This document shows, piece after piece, positions 52,683 through 60,769 of a stretch of DNA of 64,000 nt. The translations under genes and the position numbers were made by a program. Numbering within the stretch: the stretch's first letter is position 1; the number at the start of each line of letters is the position of its first letter. The DNA comes from an uncultured Pelagibacteraceae bacterium (lineage in GTDB: Bacteria; Pseudomonadota; Alphaproteobacteria; Pelagibacterales; Pelagibacteraceae), in assembly GCA_902555275.1 (NCBI GenBank), contig CACDRY010000003.1, positions 1 through 64,000 of the forward strand, given 5' to 3'. The notes below the pieces were generated by a model. That model searched no databases. It had not been told where the DNA came from and saw nothing but the letters and a program-made list of their open reading frames with translations.

Positions 52683-53339
52683 ATCAGAAAATATTTTTGG
52701 ATTAAGTCTTCTGACTTTTATAAGTGAATCTTTGTACTTCCCGGTAAGATGAAAGTCTCCCGGGAAGGCAATACACTTTATTTTTGCTTTTCTTGCATAA
52801 CTTAGACTTATTTCTGTATCTTCAACAGCTACACATTTGCTTGGTTTAAGATTTAATTTTTTAAGGCAATGTTTATAAATATCTGATTTATCTTTAAACG
52901 TTTTAATAATTCTATCGTGACCTATGTAATCAAAATCATTTTTTTTGATATGGTGTTTTAAGGATTGAAATACTCCATCAACGTTATTTTTAGTTGTAGA
53001 AGTAACAAAACCAATTTTTATTTTATTTTTTTTACAGAATTTAATAATATTTTTTACTCCAGCACGTGGTTTTAATTTATTCTTTTTTAAATATTGATTA
53101 AATATAAATGTTTTTAAGTTTCTTATTTGTTTTGCGTTAACTAAAGTTTTTTTTGATATACTAAATTTTTTAACTCTAATTTCACCACCTGGTTTTTGTA
53201 ACATCGATTGGTACATTTTTTTCGTCCAATACCAATCAAGACCGTTTTTTTTAAAAGCTTTGTTAAATGATTGTCTTTGAATATTTGAAGTTTCAACAAT
53301 TGTGCCAATTGAACCAAATAAAACTGCTTTAATCGTCAT
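52677..53339 (-). CDS. HAD-superfamily protein lacking both catalytic aspartates
   Basis: 220 residues from ATG 53339, which overlaps the permease stop (TAATG). HAD fold: motif 1 region KAVLFGSIGTIVETS, motif 2 GFVTSTT, motif 3 Lys around KDKSDIYKHCLKKL and motif 4 CVAVEDTEISLSYARKAKI. In motif 1, where DxDGT is expected, the nucleophile Asp is Gly9 and the acid/base Asp is Ile11, so phosphatase activity by the usual mechanism is not possible. It may be a regulatory or binding protein of the adjacent transporter. Confidence 0.82.
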   Translation of the reverse strand: MTIKAVLFGSIGTIVETSNIQRQSFNKAFKKNGLDWYWTKKMYQSMLQKPGGEIRVKKFSISKKTLVNAKQIRNLKTFIFNQYLKKNKLKPRAGVKNIIKFCKKNKIKIGFVTSTTKNNVDGVFQSLKHHIKKNDFDYIGHDRIIKTFKDKSDIYKHCLKKLNLKPSKCVAVEDTEISLSYARKAKIKCIAFPGDFHLTGKYKDSLIKVRRLNPKIFSDL

Positions 53340-54220
53340 TAGCCTTTGACGGCACCAGTTGTTAATCCACTTATTACTTGTCTTTGGAAAAACATAACTA
53401 ACATAAATAGAGGGGCAGTGGCAGAAACAACTGCAGATACTGCCCACATCAAATTACCTTCATGTTGATTTGTTCCAAGATAACTTTGAATTTTGGGTAC
53501 CATTGTATGATTTTCTTGGTTTAGAAGTAGCGCTGTTACGGTAAAATCATTATATGCTAACATTAGACTAAACAAACCAGCAGTTATAACGCCAGGCCAC
53601 ATCACAGGCATAATTATATATCTAAATGCTTGAAAGTATGAACAACCGTCTATTAATGCACTCTCATCTAATTCTTTTGGCACTGTTTTAAAAAAAGAAT
53701 AGAGCAACCACAAAGTAAAAGGTTGATTAATTGCAACTAAAACTACAATTGTAGTCGGTAAAATTCCCCAAATCTGCAATTCAAAAAAGGGAAAAAGGTA
53801 ACCTGAGACCAATGTTATATGGGGCATTGCTCTAAAAATTAATGCTGCAATTAATATCCAAAATGCATATCTCTCTGTGGATCTAGATAAAGCATAAGCA
53901 CCTAATGTTCCTAAGAAAAGTGATATTGTAACTACAAAGACTGTTACTATTATTGTATTTCTTGAAGCTTTCCAAAACTCACCCTCAGTCCAAGCCTCAG
54001 AGTACGCATTTGATGTAAATTGTCCTCCAGTTTCTATTAAAGTATTAAATGCAGAAATTGCGTACCACCAATCTGCTCTTGAAAAAAAATCTGCTCTTAC
54101 CTTAAAAGATCCCCAAAATGTCCAAATAAATGGGAAGCATGCAATTAACAACCAAATGATTATAAAAGTTGTATTAAATGTTTTTAATGCATTTGATCTT
54201 TTGTCTAATCCATATTCCAT
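53339..54220 (-). CDS. CUT1-type ABC permease, MalG-like
   Basis: 293 residues, six membrane segments. EAA loop PKELDESALIDGCSYFQAFRY near residues 192-212 and the MalG-type ending GLTTGAVKG. Between the other permease (shares base 54220) and the HAD gene. Works with the ATPase at 60770, the only unassigned MalK-like ATPase in the island (inference). Confidence 0.9.
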   Translation of the reverse strand: MEYGLDKRSNALKTFNTTFIIIWLLIACFPFIWTFWGSFKVRADFFSRADWWYAISAFNTLIETGGQFTSNAYSEAWTEGEFWKASRNTIIVTVFVVTISLFLGTLGAYALSRSTERYAFWILIAALIFRAMPHITLVSGYLFPFFELQIWGILPTTIVVLVAINQPFTLWLLYSFFKTVPKELDESALIDGCSYFQAFRYIIMPVMWPGVITAGLFSLMLAYNDFTVTALLLNQENHTMVPKIQSYLGTNQHEGNLMWAVSAVVSATAPLFMLVMFFQRQVISGLTTGAVKG

Positions 54221-55248
54221 TATCTAGCGGTCCTAAATTCTTTCCATGTTCTTATTAATACTGGTGCCAGCAAAATAGCAATTCCAATTATAGTCATCAT
54301 TGAAGTTGCTGCTGCTGATCCAAATAAAATTACTTCTTCATTAACTAAATTGTCGTAAATTAACCAAGATAAAGACTGTGCACTTCCTTCAGCACTAAAA
54401 CCAATTATTGGTTCAAAGACTCTAAAGTTATCCATTAATGATATTAAAGCTACAAAAGTAACAACTGGATAAATATGTGGTAGAACAATGTGTCTAATTC
54501 TTTGGTATCTTGATGCTCCATCAATAATTGCTGCTTCAACTGGTTCTTGAGGCACTGTTTGTAAAGCTGCATAAAAAACCACAAAAGCAAAAGGAGAATG
54601 ATGCCAAATTCCATAAATTATAATTGTTATCCAAGTAAGTGTTCTAGAAGATTTCAATGATAGGTATGGATCTTCCATCATTAATTGTAAATTTGCACCA
54701 ATAATACCCTCTGCATCAATCATCCAGAATAGAACAAGTGATCCAACTAATGGGGTAACTATCATAGGTAATATTGTGCCAAATATTAGCGGACCTCTTA
54801 TTTTTCTTGATATTGCATTTAAACTTAATGCTATGATGAAGCCTAATAATAAGACATTTGGAGTTACAAACAAACAGTATGTTAAAGTAAACAAAAGTGC
54901 TTTGTAAAAAGGTAAATTTGTAACTTGGTCAATAAAATCTCCAAGGGTGTCAGTCTCATCCCAAAATTCAGATATTTGCTCAATTGCTAAATGATTTCTA
55001 TCAACATATGTTCCAAATCCATTAAATTTTCCTAACGGCCTCTCATCTCTTAGTACGGATGTTGCCTCTTGGTCAACAACAATTGAAACAGTACAACCAA
55101 AAGGATCACATTTTTTTACTTCTTTTACTACTTGATCATGTTGAGCATAAAAAGATTGAATACCAGTAGATATTATCGGGAGTCCAATAAATAGAATCAT
55201 TGCCAAACCAGTTGGCAAAAAAAACCAGAAAAAAGTTTTATTTGGCAT
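54220..55248 (-). CDS. CUT1-type ABC permease, MalF/UgpA-like, with an enlarged periplasmic loop
   Basis: 342 residues. EAA loop PQEPVEAAIIDGASRYQRIRH near residues 225-245. Between the first and second membrane helices (about residues 30-115) is a hydrophilic loop of roughly 85 residues with a cysteine pair (KKCDPFGC), much longer than in the 291-residue homologue at 12081. The start lies 7 bases after a perfect hairpin. Forms the transport channel with the 53339 product. Confidence 0.9.
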   Translation of the reverse strand: MPNKTFFWFFLPTGLAMILFIGLPIISTGIQSFYAQHDQVVKEVKKCDPFGCTVSIVVDQEATSVLRDERPLGKFNGFGTYVDRNHLAIEQISEFWDETDTLGDFIDQVTNLPFYKALLFTLTYCLFVTPNVLLLGFIIALSLNAISRKIRGPLIFGTILPMIVTPLVGSLVLFWMIDAEGIIGANLQLMMEDPYLSLKSSRTLTWITIIIYGIWHHSPFAFVVFYAALQTVPQEPVEAAIIDGASRYQRIRHIVLPHIYPVVTFVALISLMDNFRVFEPIIGFSAEGSAQSLSWLIYDNLVNEEVILFGSAAATSMMTIIGIAILLAPVLIRTWKEFRTAR

Positions 55249-55254
55249 TTACGA

Positions 55255-55281
55255 TTAAGTGGGGATTAAATCCCCACTTAA
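55255..55281 (-). terminator. Perfect hairpin between binding-protein and permease genes
   Basis: A 12-bp perfect stem, on the plus strand TTAAGTGGGGAT (55255-55266) with ATCCCCACTTAA (55270-55281), loop TAA. On the minus strand it lies 10 bases after the binding-protein stop and 7 bases before the permease ATG, so it occupies the ribosome-binding position of the permease. No T-run follows, favouring mRNA stabilisation or translational control over termination. Confidence 0.65.
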
Positions 55282-55290
55282 ATATTTATT

Positions 55291-56517
55291 TTATAGAAAG
55301 CCTTGTTCTTTAGCTTTACTTATATAAGCAGCCTCGACATCTTTTAGTGCTTGTTCCGCAGATTCTTTTCCCTGCAAGAATTCAACTATTTCACTTCCTA
55401 ATGCACCATGCATTAAACCCATTTGAGGTAACATTGGGTAAGGTTTCGCTCCCATTTTAACAGCTTCAATTACACCAATAGATTTTGGTCCTGGCACAAA
55501 GCCTTCAACCAACCAAACAGCTTGGTCGGCTGCATCTGCAACCATTTTCTTGTTTGAAGCAGCATGAGCTAGAGCTATAAAAGATGCTTCTGCATCACTA
55601 TCAGATCTATTTTTTGCTAAAGTAAATCCGTCCCACCATAATGTTGCAGCTGGAATATTCCCTCCACCAACAGTTGCTGGTCCAGTTAATTTGGTAGCTG
55701 CAGTAATTTTTGCATCTCCTTCATCATCTAATAAAGTTCCTGATCTTGATGCCCATAATGTCATAAGCGCAACTTTTCCAGATTCCCATTCAACTTTAAT
55801 TGCTTCACTGTCATGAGTAAGATAATCAGGGTTACTCAAACTAGCTAATTTTTTTAGCATGTTTAATGTAGCTACACCTTTTGCATTATTTATATTTGGC
55901 TCAGCAGTACCAGCTTTAAAAAATTCACCGCCATGACCGATAAACATATTTACAAATTCCTCAGCTAAATTCCATCCAGCTTTATACGCAGCTGCATAAG
56001 GATGTTGCATTTTACCTGATGCTCTTATTTTTTCAGATGCAGCAACAACTTCTTCGTAAGTTTTAGGTACAGGTATACCTAATTCTTTTAAAACATCTTC
56101 TCTATAATATAGATGTTGAGTGTTTGCCATAAAAGCAACAGCCATTACTTTTCCATCTATTGTAATTAATTGTGAGTCTTGAATTCCTTTTCCATATTTT
56201 TTAACTAGATCATCCATAGGTCTAATTAAATCTTGGTTCATCAAAGGCACGATAGAACTATTAGCTGCAATTCTTGCTGAAAACTCAGAAGGGTTTGCAG
56301 TTAAAGCAGGAACAGCTATTTTGTTATGCTCAGATGAGTGAGTAACCTTAAAATCTGCACTCCCTTTACATCCTTTAGCTGTTTCAACAAAAGTTCTTAA
56401 TGCTGGAAAATCATTTGCTAAAATATTTATTGAACCACTTGGTTTACTGCAATGCCCATCAGCATATGCGGTTGTTCCAAAAAGTATGAACAATAAAGTT
56501 AATAGTATTTTTTTCAT
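55291..56517 (-). CDS. CUT1-type periplasmic binding protein (SBP family 1)
   Basis: 408 residues with a signal peptide (cleavage after TAYA, residue about 19). Segments such as VMAVAFMANTQHLYYREDVLKELGIPVPKTYEEVVAASEKI and VEWESGKVALMTLWASRSG are typical of SmoE/MalE-type binding proteins of polyols and sugars. Two cysteines near the N-terminus and one in KGCKGS may pair. Ribosome site AAGAGAGATAAT. First gene of the minus-strand transporter set. The ligand is unknown. Confidence 0.9.
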   Translation of the reverse strand: MKKILLTLLFILFGTTAYADGHCSKPSGSINILANDFPALRTFVETAKGCKGSADFKVTHSSEHNKIAVPALTANPSEFSARIAANSSIVPLMNQDLIRPMDDLVKKYGKGIQDSQLITIDGKVMAVAFMANTQHLYYREDVLKELGIPVPKTYEEVVAASEKIRASGKMQHPYAAAYKAGWNLAEEFVNMFIGHGGEFFKAGTAEPNINNAKGVATLNMLKKLASLSNPDYLTHDSEAIKVEWESGKVALMTLWASRSGTLLDDEGDAKITAATKLTGPATVGGGNIPAATLWWDGFTLAKNRSDSDAEASFIALAHAASNKKMVADAADQAVWLVEGFVPGPKSIGVIEAVKMGAKPYPMLPQMGLMHGALGSEIVEFLQGKESAEQALKDVEAAYISKAKEQGFL

Positions 56518-56584
56518 ATTATCTCTCTTTTTAGGTTGTTTATAATTATTCTAAATAAAACTATATCTTTAAGGTTTATTTTAT

Positions 56585-56608
56585 AAAAGTGATTTTTAAA
56601 TCACTTTT
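56585..56608 (-). terminator. Hairpin at the end of the MetE-like gene
   Basis: AAAAGTGATTT (56585-56595) and AAATCACTTTT (56598-56608) are a perfect 11-base inverted repeat spanning the stop codon of the MetE-like gene, ending in a T/A-rich stretch on the minus strand. It can end the cupin-NTF2-MetE transcript before the binding-protein gene. The half AAATCACTTTT recurs after the ATPase gene near 61818. Confidence 0.45.
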
Positions 56609-57723
56609 GACGCAAGTCCTGATCCGACCACAAGTGACTCAAGTTTTTTATAAACTATGTTTTCATCAACATTTCCAAAACCAGCAAAAGTGCTAAATCC
56701 ACAATCAGTTCCGGCCATTAATTGGTCAGGGTCTACTACTCTGGAAAAGGCTAGAATTCTATGTTTTACAACGTCAGGATGTTCAATAAAATTACTTGTG
56801 GACTCTATGACGCCAGGGATAATGATCTTATCTTTTGGTAGTTTTATGCTCTCAAATACCTCCCATTCATGAGCATGCCTAGGGTTAGCAGACTCGATCA
56901 AATATTTGCTTACATTGGCTTTAAAAGCTAGATCGATAATTTTATTCAATCCAATATCGTGAGTATGAGGTCCTTCATAATTTCCCCAACAAATGTGCAT
57001 TCTTACTTTAGATGGATCAATATTTTCTAATGATTTATTTAAAACCTCAACATGTTTATTTGCTCTCTTTAAAAAATCTTGTTCTGAAATATTTTTGTAA
57101 ATCATATGCCTAGATAGAGCGAGATCAGGACAGTCAATTTGTAGAGACAGTCCACTATCAATGATTTTCTCATATTCAAATTTCATAATATCTGAGAGCT
57201 TTTCTAAATATTCATCATCATTTTTATAAAATTTATTAGGCAGAAAATTACAAATTACTCCCGGTGATGGAGAATTCATAAATCCCTCACTATGAGAACT
57301 TTTTTTTAATGCTTCTTTAAAATTAATTATATCTTTATTAATTGAGATATTATCTTTTATTTTTAATTCACTTGTGCAACAAGGTCTTTGATAAGTTGGG
57401 GTTCCACCAGATAGAATAAGTTTTTTTTTAAAAGATGGAAAATCATCTAAATCTTTTGGAGCTCTTCTTTCACTTTCACCTGAAAAACCATCAATTCTAT
57501 CTTTAATATATGTAGCATAACTTATTTTTGACATTTCTCCGTCACTTACAATATCTATGCCAGTGTTAATTTGTTTTTTTACAACTTCTAAAACATTATT
57601 TCTTACAACCTCGTCAAATTTTTTTATGCTTATTTTTTCTTTATTATCTTTTAAAGCTAAAAGGCTTGAGAGTTCATTTGATCTAGGTAAACTCCCAACA
57701 TGTGTAGTTCTTATTTTAACCAT
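56596..57723 (-). CDS. Cobalamin-independent methionine-synthase-like (MetE C-terminal) protein
   Basis: 375 residues, only the catalytic-domain length. Starts IRTTHVGSLPRSNEL as in stand-alone MetE-like methyltransferases. Zinc ligands can be placed: His and Cys in VRMHICWGNYEGPH, Glu in KYLIESANPRHAHE and Cys in LMAGTDCGFSTFAG. Such proteins move alkyl groups to or from thiols (methionine synthesis, epoxyalkane:coenzyme M-type or demethylation reactions). Next to a bicupin and NTF2-like genes it is probably catabolic (inference). Overlaps the NTF2-like gene by 8 bases. Confidence 0.85.
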   Translation of the reverse strand: MVKIRTTHVGSLPRSNELSSLLALKDNKEKISIKKFDEVVRNNVLEVVKKQINTGIDIVSDGEMSKISYATYIKDRIDGFSGESERRAPKDLDDFPSFKKKLILSGGTPTYQRPCCTSELKIKDNISINKDIINFKEALKKSSHSEGFMNSPSPGVICNFLPNKFYKNDDEYLEKLSDIMKFEYEKIIDSGLSLQIDCPDLALSRHMIYKNISEQDFLKRANKHVEVLNKSLENIDPSKVRMHICWGNYEGPHTHDIGLNKIIDLAFKANVSKYLIESANPRHAHEWEVFESIKLPKDKIIIPGVIESTSNFIEHPDVVKHRILAFSRVVDPDQLMAGTDCGFSTFAGFGNVDENIVYKKLESLVVGSGLASKVI

Positions 57724-58684
57724 GATTTAGTAATATCTGTTTCCAAATAGCAATTTCATCAAACAATACCCACTCTCTTATAATAGAGTTAGAATAAAAT
57801 TCTGCATGATTAATTCCCAATATAAATACTTTTTTATTTGAGGCTTTACCATAATCTTTACTTTCATTACTGTGTATACCTTCTAAAAACCATCTAATTG
57901 ATATTCTTGAGTTTTGTCCTTTTTCCTCTAAAAAACCTACATGTTCCACACTAAACTTTATATTGGAAAATATTTTTTTTAGAGAGTTCCATTTTTCCAT
58001 AATATCCTCTCTTCCATGGCCAATTTTATTACCAGGCCAGAAAATATTGGCTGCTCTATTATATCCCTCAAATGTGTAGTTATTATTAAATATATTTTTA
58101 AGTATCTCCGAATATTTTTCAGCTTTTGATCCATTTTTGTATTTCTCAGCTTCATAATTTGAATGTTTGTCAGTTTCAAAGTTAAATAACTTGGATGCAT
58201 TTGAAAGTCCTCCTTCACTTTCAATAATTATCTTTGCGAATTCTTTCGGTGAGTATCCAATTTGTCTTACCATTGCACCTTGATCTCTGACAATCCACTC
58301 GTCATAAACTTGATTATCTTTACATGCACAATCAGCAATCACTCTATAATAAATATCTTTTCCACTAGGTTTGCCATAAAAACCTTCACCTAGATGAGTA
58401 CCTTTACTTAATATTCTATGAGAGGAGTGATATCCGATTTCATCATTTCCGTTCCAAATAACATCTTCACCTAACAACTGCCTGTTTGGAAATTCCCTCA
58501 AAGTTGCATAAGTTGCATCAATCACTGGTTTATTTCCATAAGTAACCCCAAATGGAGATCTTACGGGTATATCTTTTGTATAAAACTCACCAATGGACTC
58601 TACATCTTTACCTTCCCATATTTGCTCAGTAATTTTTAAAATAAAGTCAGGGAAATCTTTAAATTTCTTATCAAAACCTTTCAT
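57716..58684 (-). CDS. Double NTF2/SnoaL-like domain protein
   Basis: 322 residues from ATG 58684, which overlaps the cupin stop (TAATG); an upstream in-frame TTG is less likely. Two NTF2-like domains: residues about 15-150 (ITEQIWEGKDVESIGEFYTKDIPVRSP, YRVIADCACKDNQVYDEWIVRDQGAMVRQIG) and about 190-320 (ILKNIFNNNYTFEGYNRAANIFWPGNKIGHGREDIMEKW, SNSIIREWVLFDEIAIWKQI). Resembles SnoaL-type ester/polyketide cyclases and tandem aldehyde-binding NTF2 proteins. It is similar in design, though not clearly in sequence, to the protein at 59683. Confidence 0.78.
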   Translation of the reverse strand: MKGFDKKFKDFPDFILKITEQIWEGKDVESIGEFYTKDIPVRSPFGVTYGNKPVIDATYATLREFPNRQLLGEDVIWNGNDEIGYHSSHRILSKGTHLGEGFYGKPSGKDIYYRVIADCACKDNQVYDEWIVRDQGAMVRQIGYSPKEFAKIIIESEGGLSNASKLFNFETDKHSNYEAEKYKNGSKAEKYSEILKNIFNNNYTFEGYNRAANIFWPGNKIGHGREDIMEKWNSLKKIFSNIKFSVEHVGFLEEKGQNSRISIRWFLEGIHSNESKDYGKASNKKVFILGINHAEFYSNSIIREWVLFDEIAIWKQILLNHG

Positions 58685-59628
58685 TATATTTTTGATACAC
58701 AATTGAGAAGAGACTCATGTTTTCCATCTGTCTGAATACTAATATGTGATCCAACTGGAACTGAAAATGTATCTTTATAATTTATTTCATAAGCAGAATT
58801 TTCTGTATCAATTTTCCATTTTCCTTTTTGGGAGAAAAGAATTGTAGGCTTATCAAATTTTAAATTATTTACTTTTCCATTTTCAGATTTAAAAGTGGTT
58901 AGGCTAAACCCCGTATCTTGTTTTATTATTGGTTTTATTAATTTGCTTTGAAATTTGTTTCCTAAAATATGTGAAATTTTTACATTATGCCCAATATTAT
59001 TTTCATTCTTAAGTCTTTTACTGACTACACATATATTTTTTTGTAATTGTTCTAGCTTATAATTATCATATTTTTTAACTTCGTTGTTTGAAATAGGTTC
59101 TAGTAACTTTCTACCACTTGGAATTTCTTCATTATTTAAATCAATTAAAGAATTGTCATCTAGGAGTGCCATACCAGTTTGTTTTGCTCTTTCAAGAACA
59201 TCAGGCATCCATGTTACAATTCCAGGATCATTTCCTCCAAGCACAACAAAAATACAACCTTCTTCATCTCCTGCATTTTCAAATCCTCTAAACATATTTG
59301 TTGGCATAGATATTATATCTCCCGCACTTAATATTGTTTCATCCTTGCCTTTCGAACCCCAATAAAACCTCCATTTACCAGAATAAATTATAAATACTTC
59401 AGCGGTTAAATGGCTATGAAGACCAGATCCATTTAAGGGTTTTGCAGAAACAGCACCCAGGTTAAATCCATGAGGTTCTAATATTTTTATTGATTGATTT
59501 GCATCCTCTGCAACACCTGGTCCCAAAATAGAGTAATTTTTTCTCTCTTTGTGCCCTTCTAATTTACCTTCAACAAATGGCAAAGAACTTGGAGTTAAAT
59601 CTTGAAATTTAGCAAGTCTAATATTCAT
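58684..59628 (-). CDS. Two-domain cupin (bicupin)
   Basis: 314 residues. First cupin (about 45-155) contains SGLHSHLTAEVFIIYSGKWRFYWG with the His, His and Glu positions of motif 1 and ETILSAGDIISMPTNMFRGFEN as motif 2. The second, weaker cupin (about 225-310) has KPTILFSQKGKWKIDTE and YKDTFSVPVGSHISIQTD and lacks the metal His cluster. Divergent from the 59683 gene across 54 bases that must hold both promoters. Enzyme or ligand-binding role unknown. Confidence 0.8.
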   Translation of the reverse strand: MNIRLAKFQDLTPSSLPFVEGKLEGHKERKNYSILGPGVAEDANQSIKILEPHGFNLGAVSAKPLNGSGLHSHLTAEVFIIYSGKWRFYWGSKGKDETILSAGDIISMPTNMFRGFENAGDEEGCIFVVLGGNDPGIVTWMPDVLERAKQTGMALLDDNSLIDLNNEEIPSGRKLLEPISNNEVKKYDNYKLEQLQKNICVVSKRLKNENNIGHNVKISHILGNKFQSKLIKPIIKQDTGFSLTTFKSENGKVNNLKFDKPTILFSQKGKWKIDTENSAYEINYKDTFSVPVGSHISIQTDGKHESLLNCVSKI

Positions 59629-59682
59629 ATATTTTTAATTATAATATTGTGATACACGAATATTTCCAATAAATAAATATAT

Positions 59683-60768
59683 ATGCAAACCGAGCAATTT
59701 GATACAGGTCTTAAAACCAAAACAAATGTAAAAGATATTATTCTTTCACCAAAACAAAATTTACAAAATAAAAATTTAATTAGAAATTATTTAAATCAAA
59801 TTATAAGTTTAGGCATAAAAGAAATTGACAAAAGTTTAGAAAAAGCTTTTGTTAGCGATGTAAAAGTAAATTGTTTTTATCCATTAGATGAATTCAAAGG
59901 ATTAAAAAATTTAAAGGAGAAACTTTGGATACCTCTGCTAGAGGCTTTTCCAGATTTAGAGAGAAGAGAGCATATTGTCTTGGGAGGAGCTTTTAGAGAT
60001 AAAATATTTGTAGCAACATACTCTGTATTGTCAGGTTATTTTAAGAAATCTTGGTTAGGTATAAAACCAAATTTTAAAATGATAAATCTTAGATGTTGTG
60101 AAATTCATGAAATAAAAAAAGACAAGATAATTGAGAGCTATATATTATTAGATGTTGTAGATTTCCTTAGACAATGTGGAAATTTAAAAATTAATCCATC
60201 TAGAGGACCAGAAGGTGCTTGGATGCCCCCAATTAATACTGATGGAGTAAATTTTTATGAAAAGGATATTGAAGTCTCAAATTCAAATTTAAAACAATCT
60301 TTGTCAATGAATAGAAGCTTAAACTTTAAGCCAGAAGAAGAAAATATTTCAAATGATGAACTGAAACAAAGATTGCTAAACCATCCACAAAAAGAATTCT
60401 GGCATGATAAAATGGTTTGGTATGGACCATGTGGGATAGGTACTTCTAGATCTTTAGAAGGTTTTATTGATATGCATCAATTACCATTTAGAAGATCATT
60501 TACTGATAGAGACTATTTTAAGCTCGGACATTATTGTGAAATAGGTGATGGAAAATTCTCTTTGTGTGCTGGTTGGCATAGTTTAGAGGGTGTTTATGGT
60601 TCAAATGATTGGCTAGGATTTAATGCGAGTAAACAGAAAATTACAATGAGAGTTATGGATTTTTATCATCATGATCAGGGGAAAATTCGTGAAAACTGGG
60701 TACCAATTGATATACTTCATATATTAAAACAAATAGGTGTAGACGTTTTGAAAAAAATTAAGAGTTAG
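59683..60768 (+). CDS. Double NTF2/SnoaL-like domain protein
   Basis: 361 residues. First NTF2-like domain about 30-165 (EKAFVSDVKVNCFYPLDEFKGLKNLKEKLWIPLLEAFPDLERREHIV, ILLDVVDFLRQCG) and second about 225-355 (KMVWYGPCGIGTSRSLEGFIDMHQLPFRRSF, ENWVPIDILHILKQIG). This matches SnoaL-like ester-cyclase relatives in which pairs of these domains are fused. It is 1 base before the ABC ATPase gene, so it belongs to the uptake system. No catalytic residue assigned. Confidence 0.8.
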   Translation: MQTEQFDTGLKTKTNVKDIILSPKQNLQNKNLIRNYLNQIISLGIKEIDKSLEKAFVSDVKVNCFYPLDEFKGLKNLKEKLWIPLLEAFPDLERREHIVLGGAFRDKIFVATYSVLSGYFKKSWLGIKPNFKMINLRCCEIHEIKKDKIIESYILLDVVDFLRQCGNLKINPSRGPEGAWMPPINTDGVNFYEKDIEVSNSNLKQSLSMNRSLNFKPEEENISNDELKQRLLNHPQKEFWHDKMVWYGPCGIGTSRSLEGFIDMHQLPFRRSFTDRDYFKLGHYCEIGDGKFSLCAGWHSLEGVYGSNDWLGFNASKQKITMRVMDFYHHDQGKIRENWVPIDILHILKQIGVDVLKKIKS

Positions 60769-60769
60769 T

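Noticed and set aside
53340-53447. N-terminal extension of the HAD gene
   Set aside because: The extension runs over the end of the permease gene in another frame, and the HAD fold begins exactly at ATG 53339, which overlaps the permease stop in the TAATG form seen elsewhere here.
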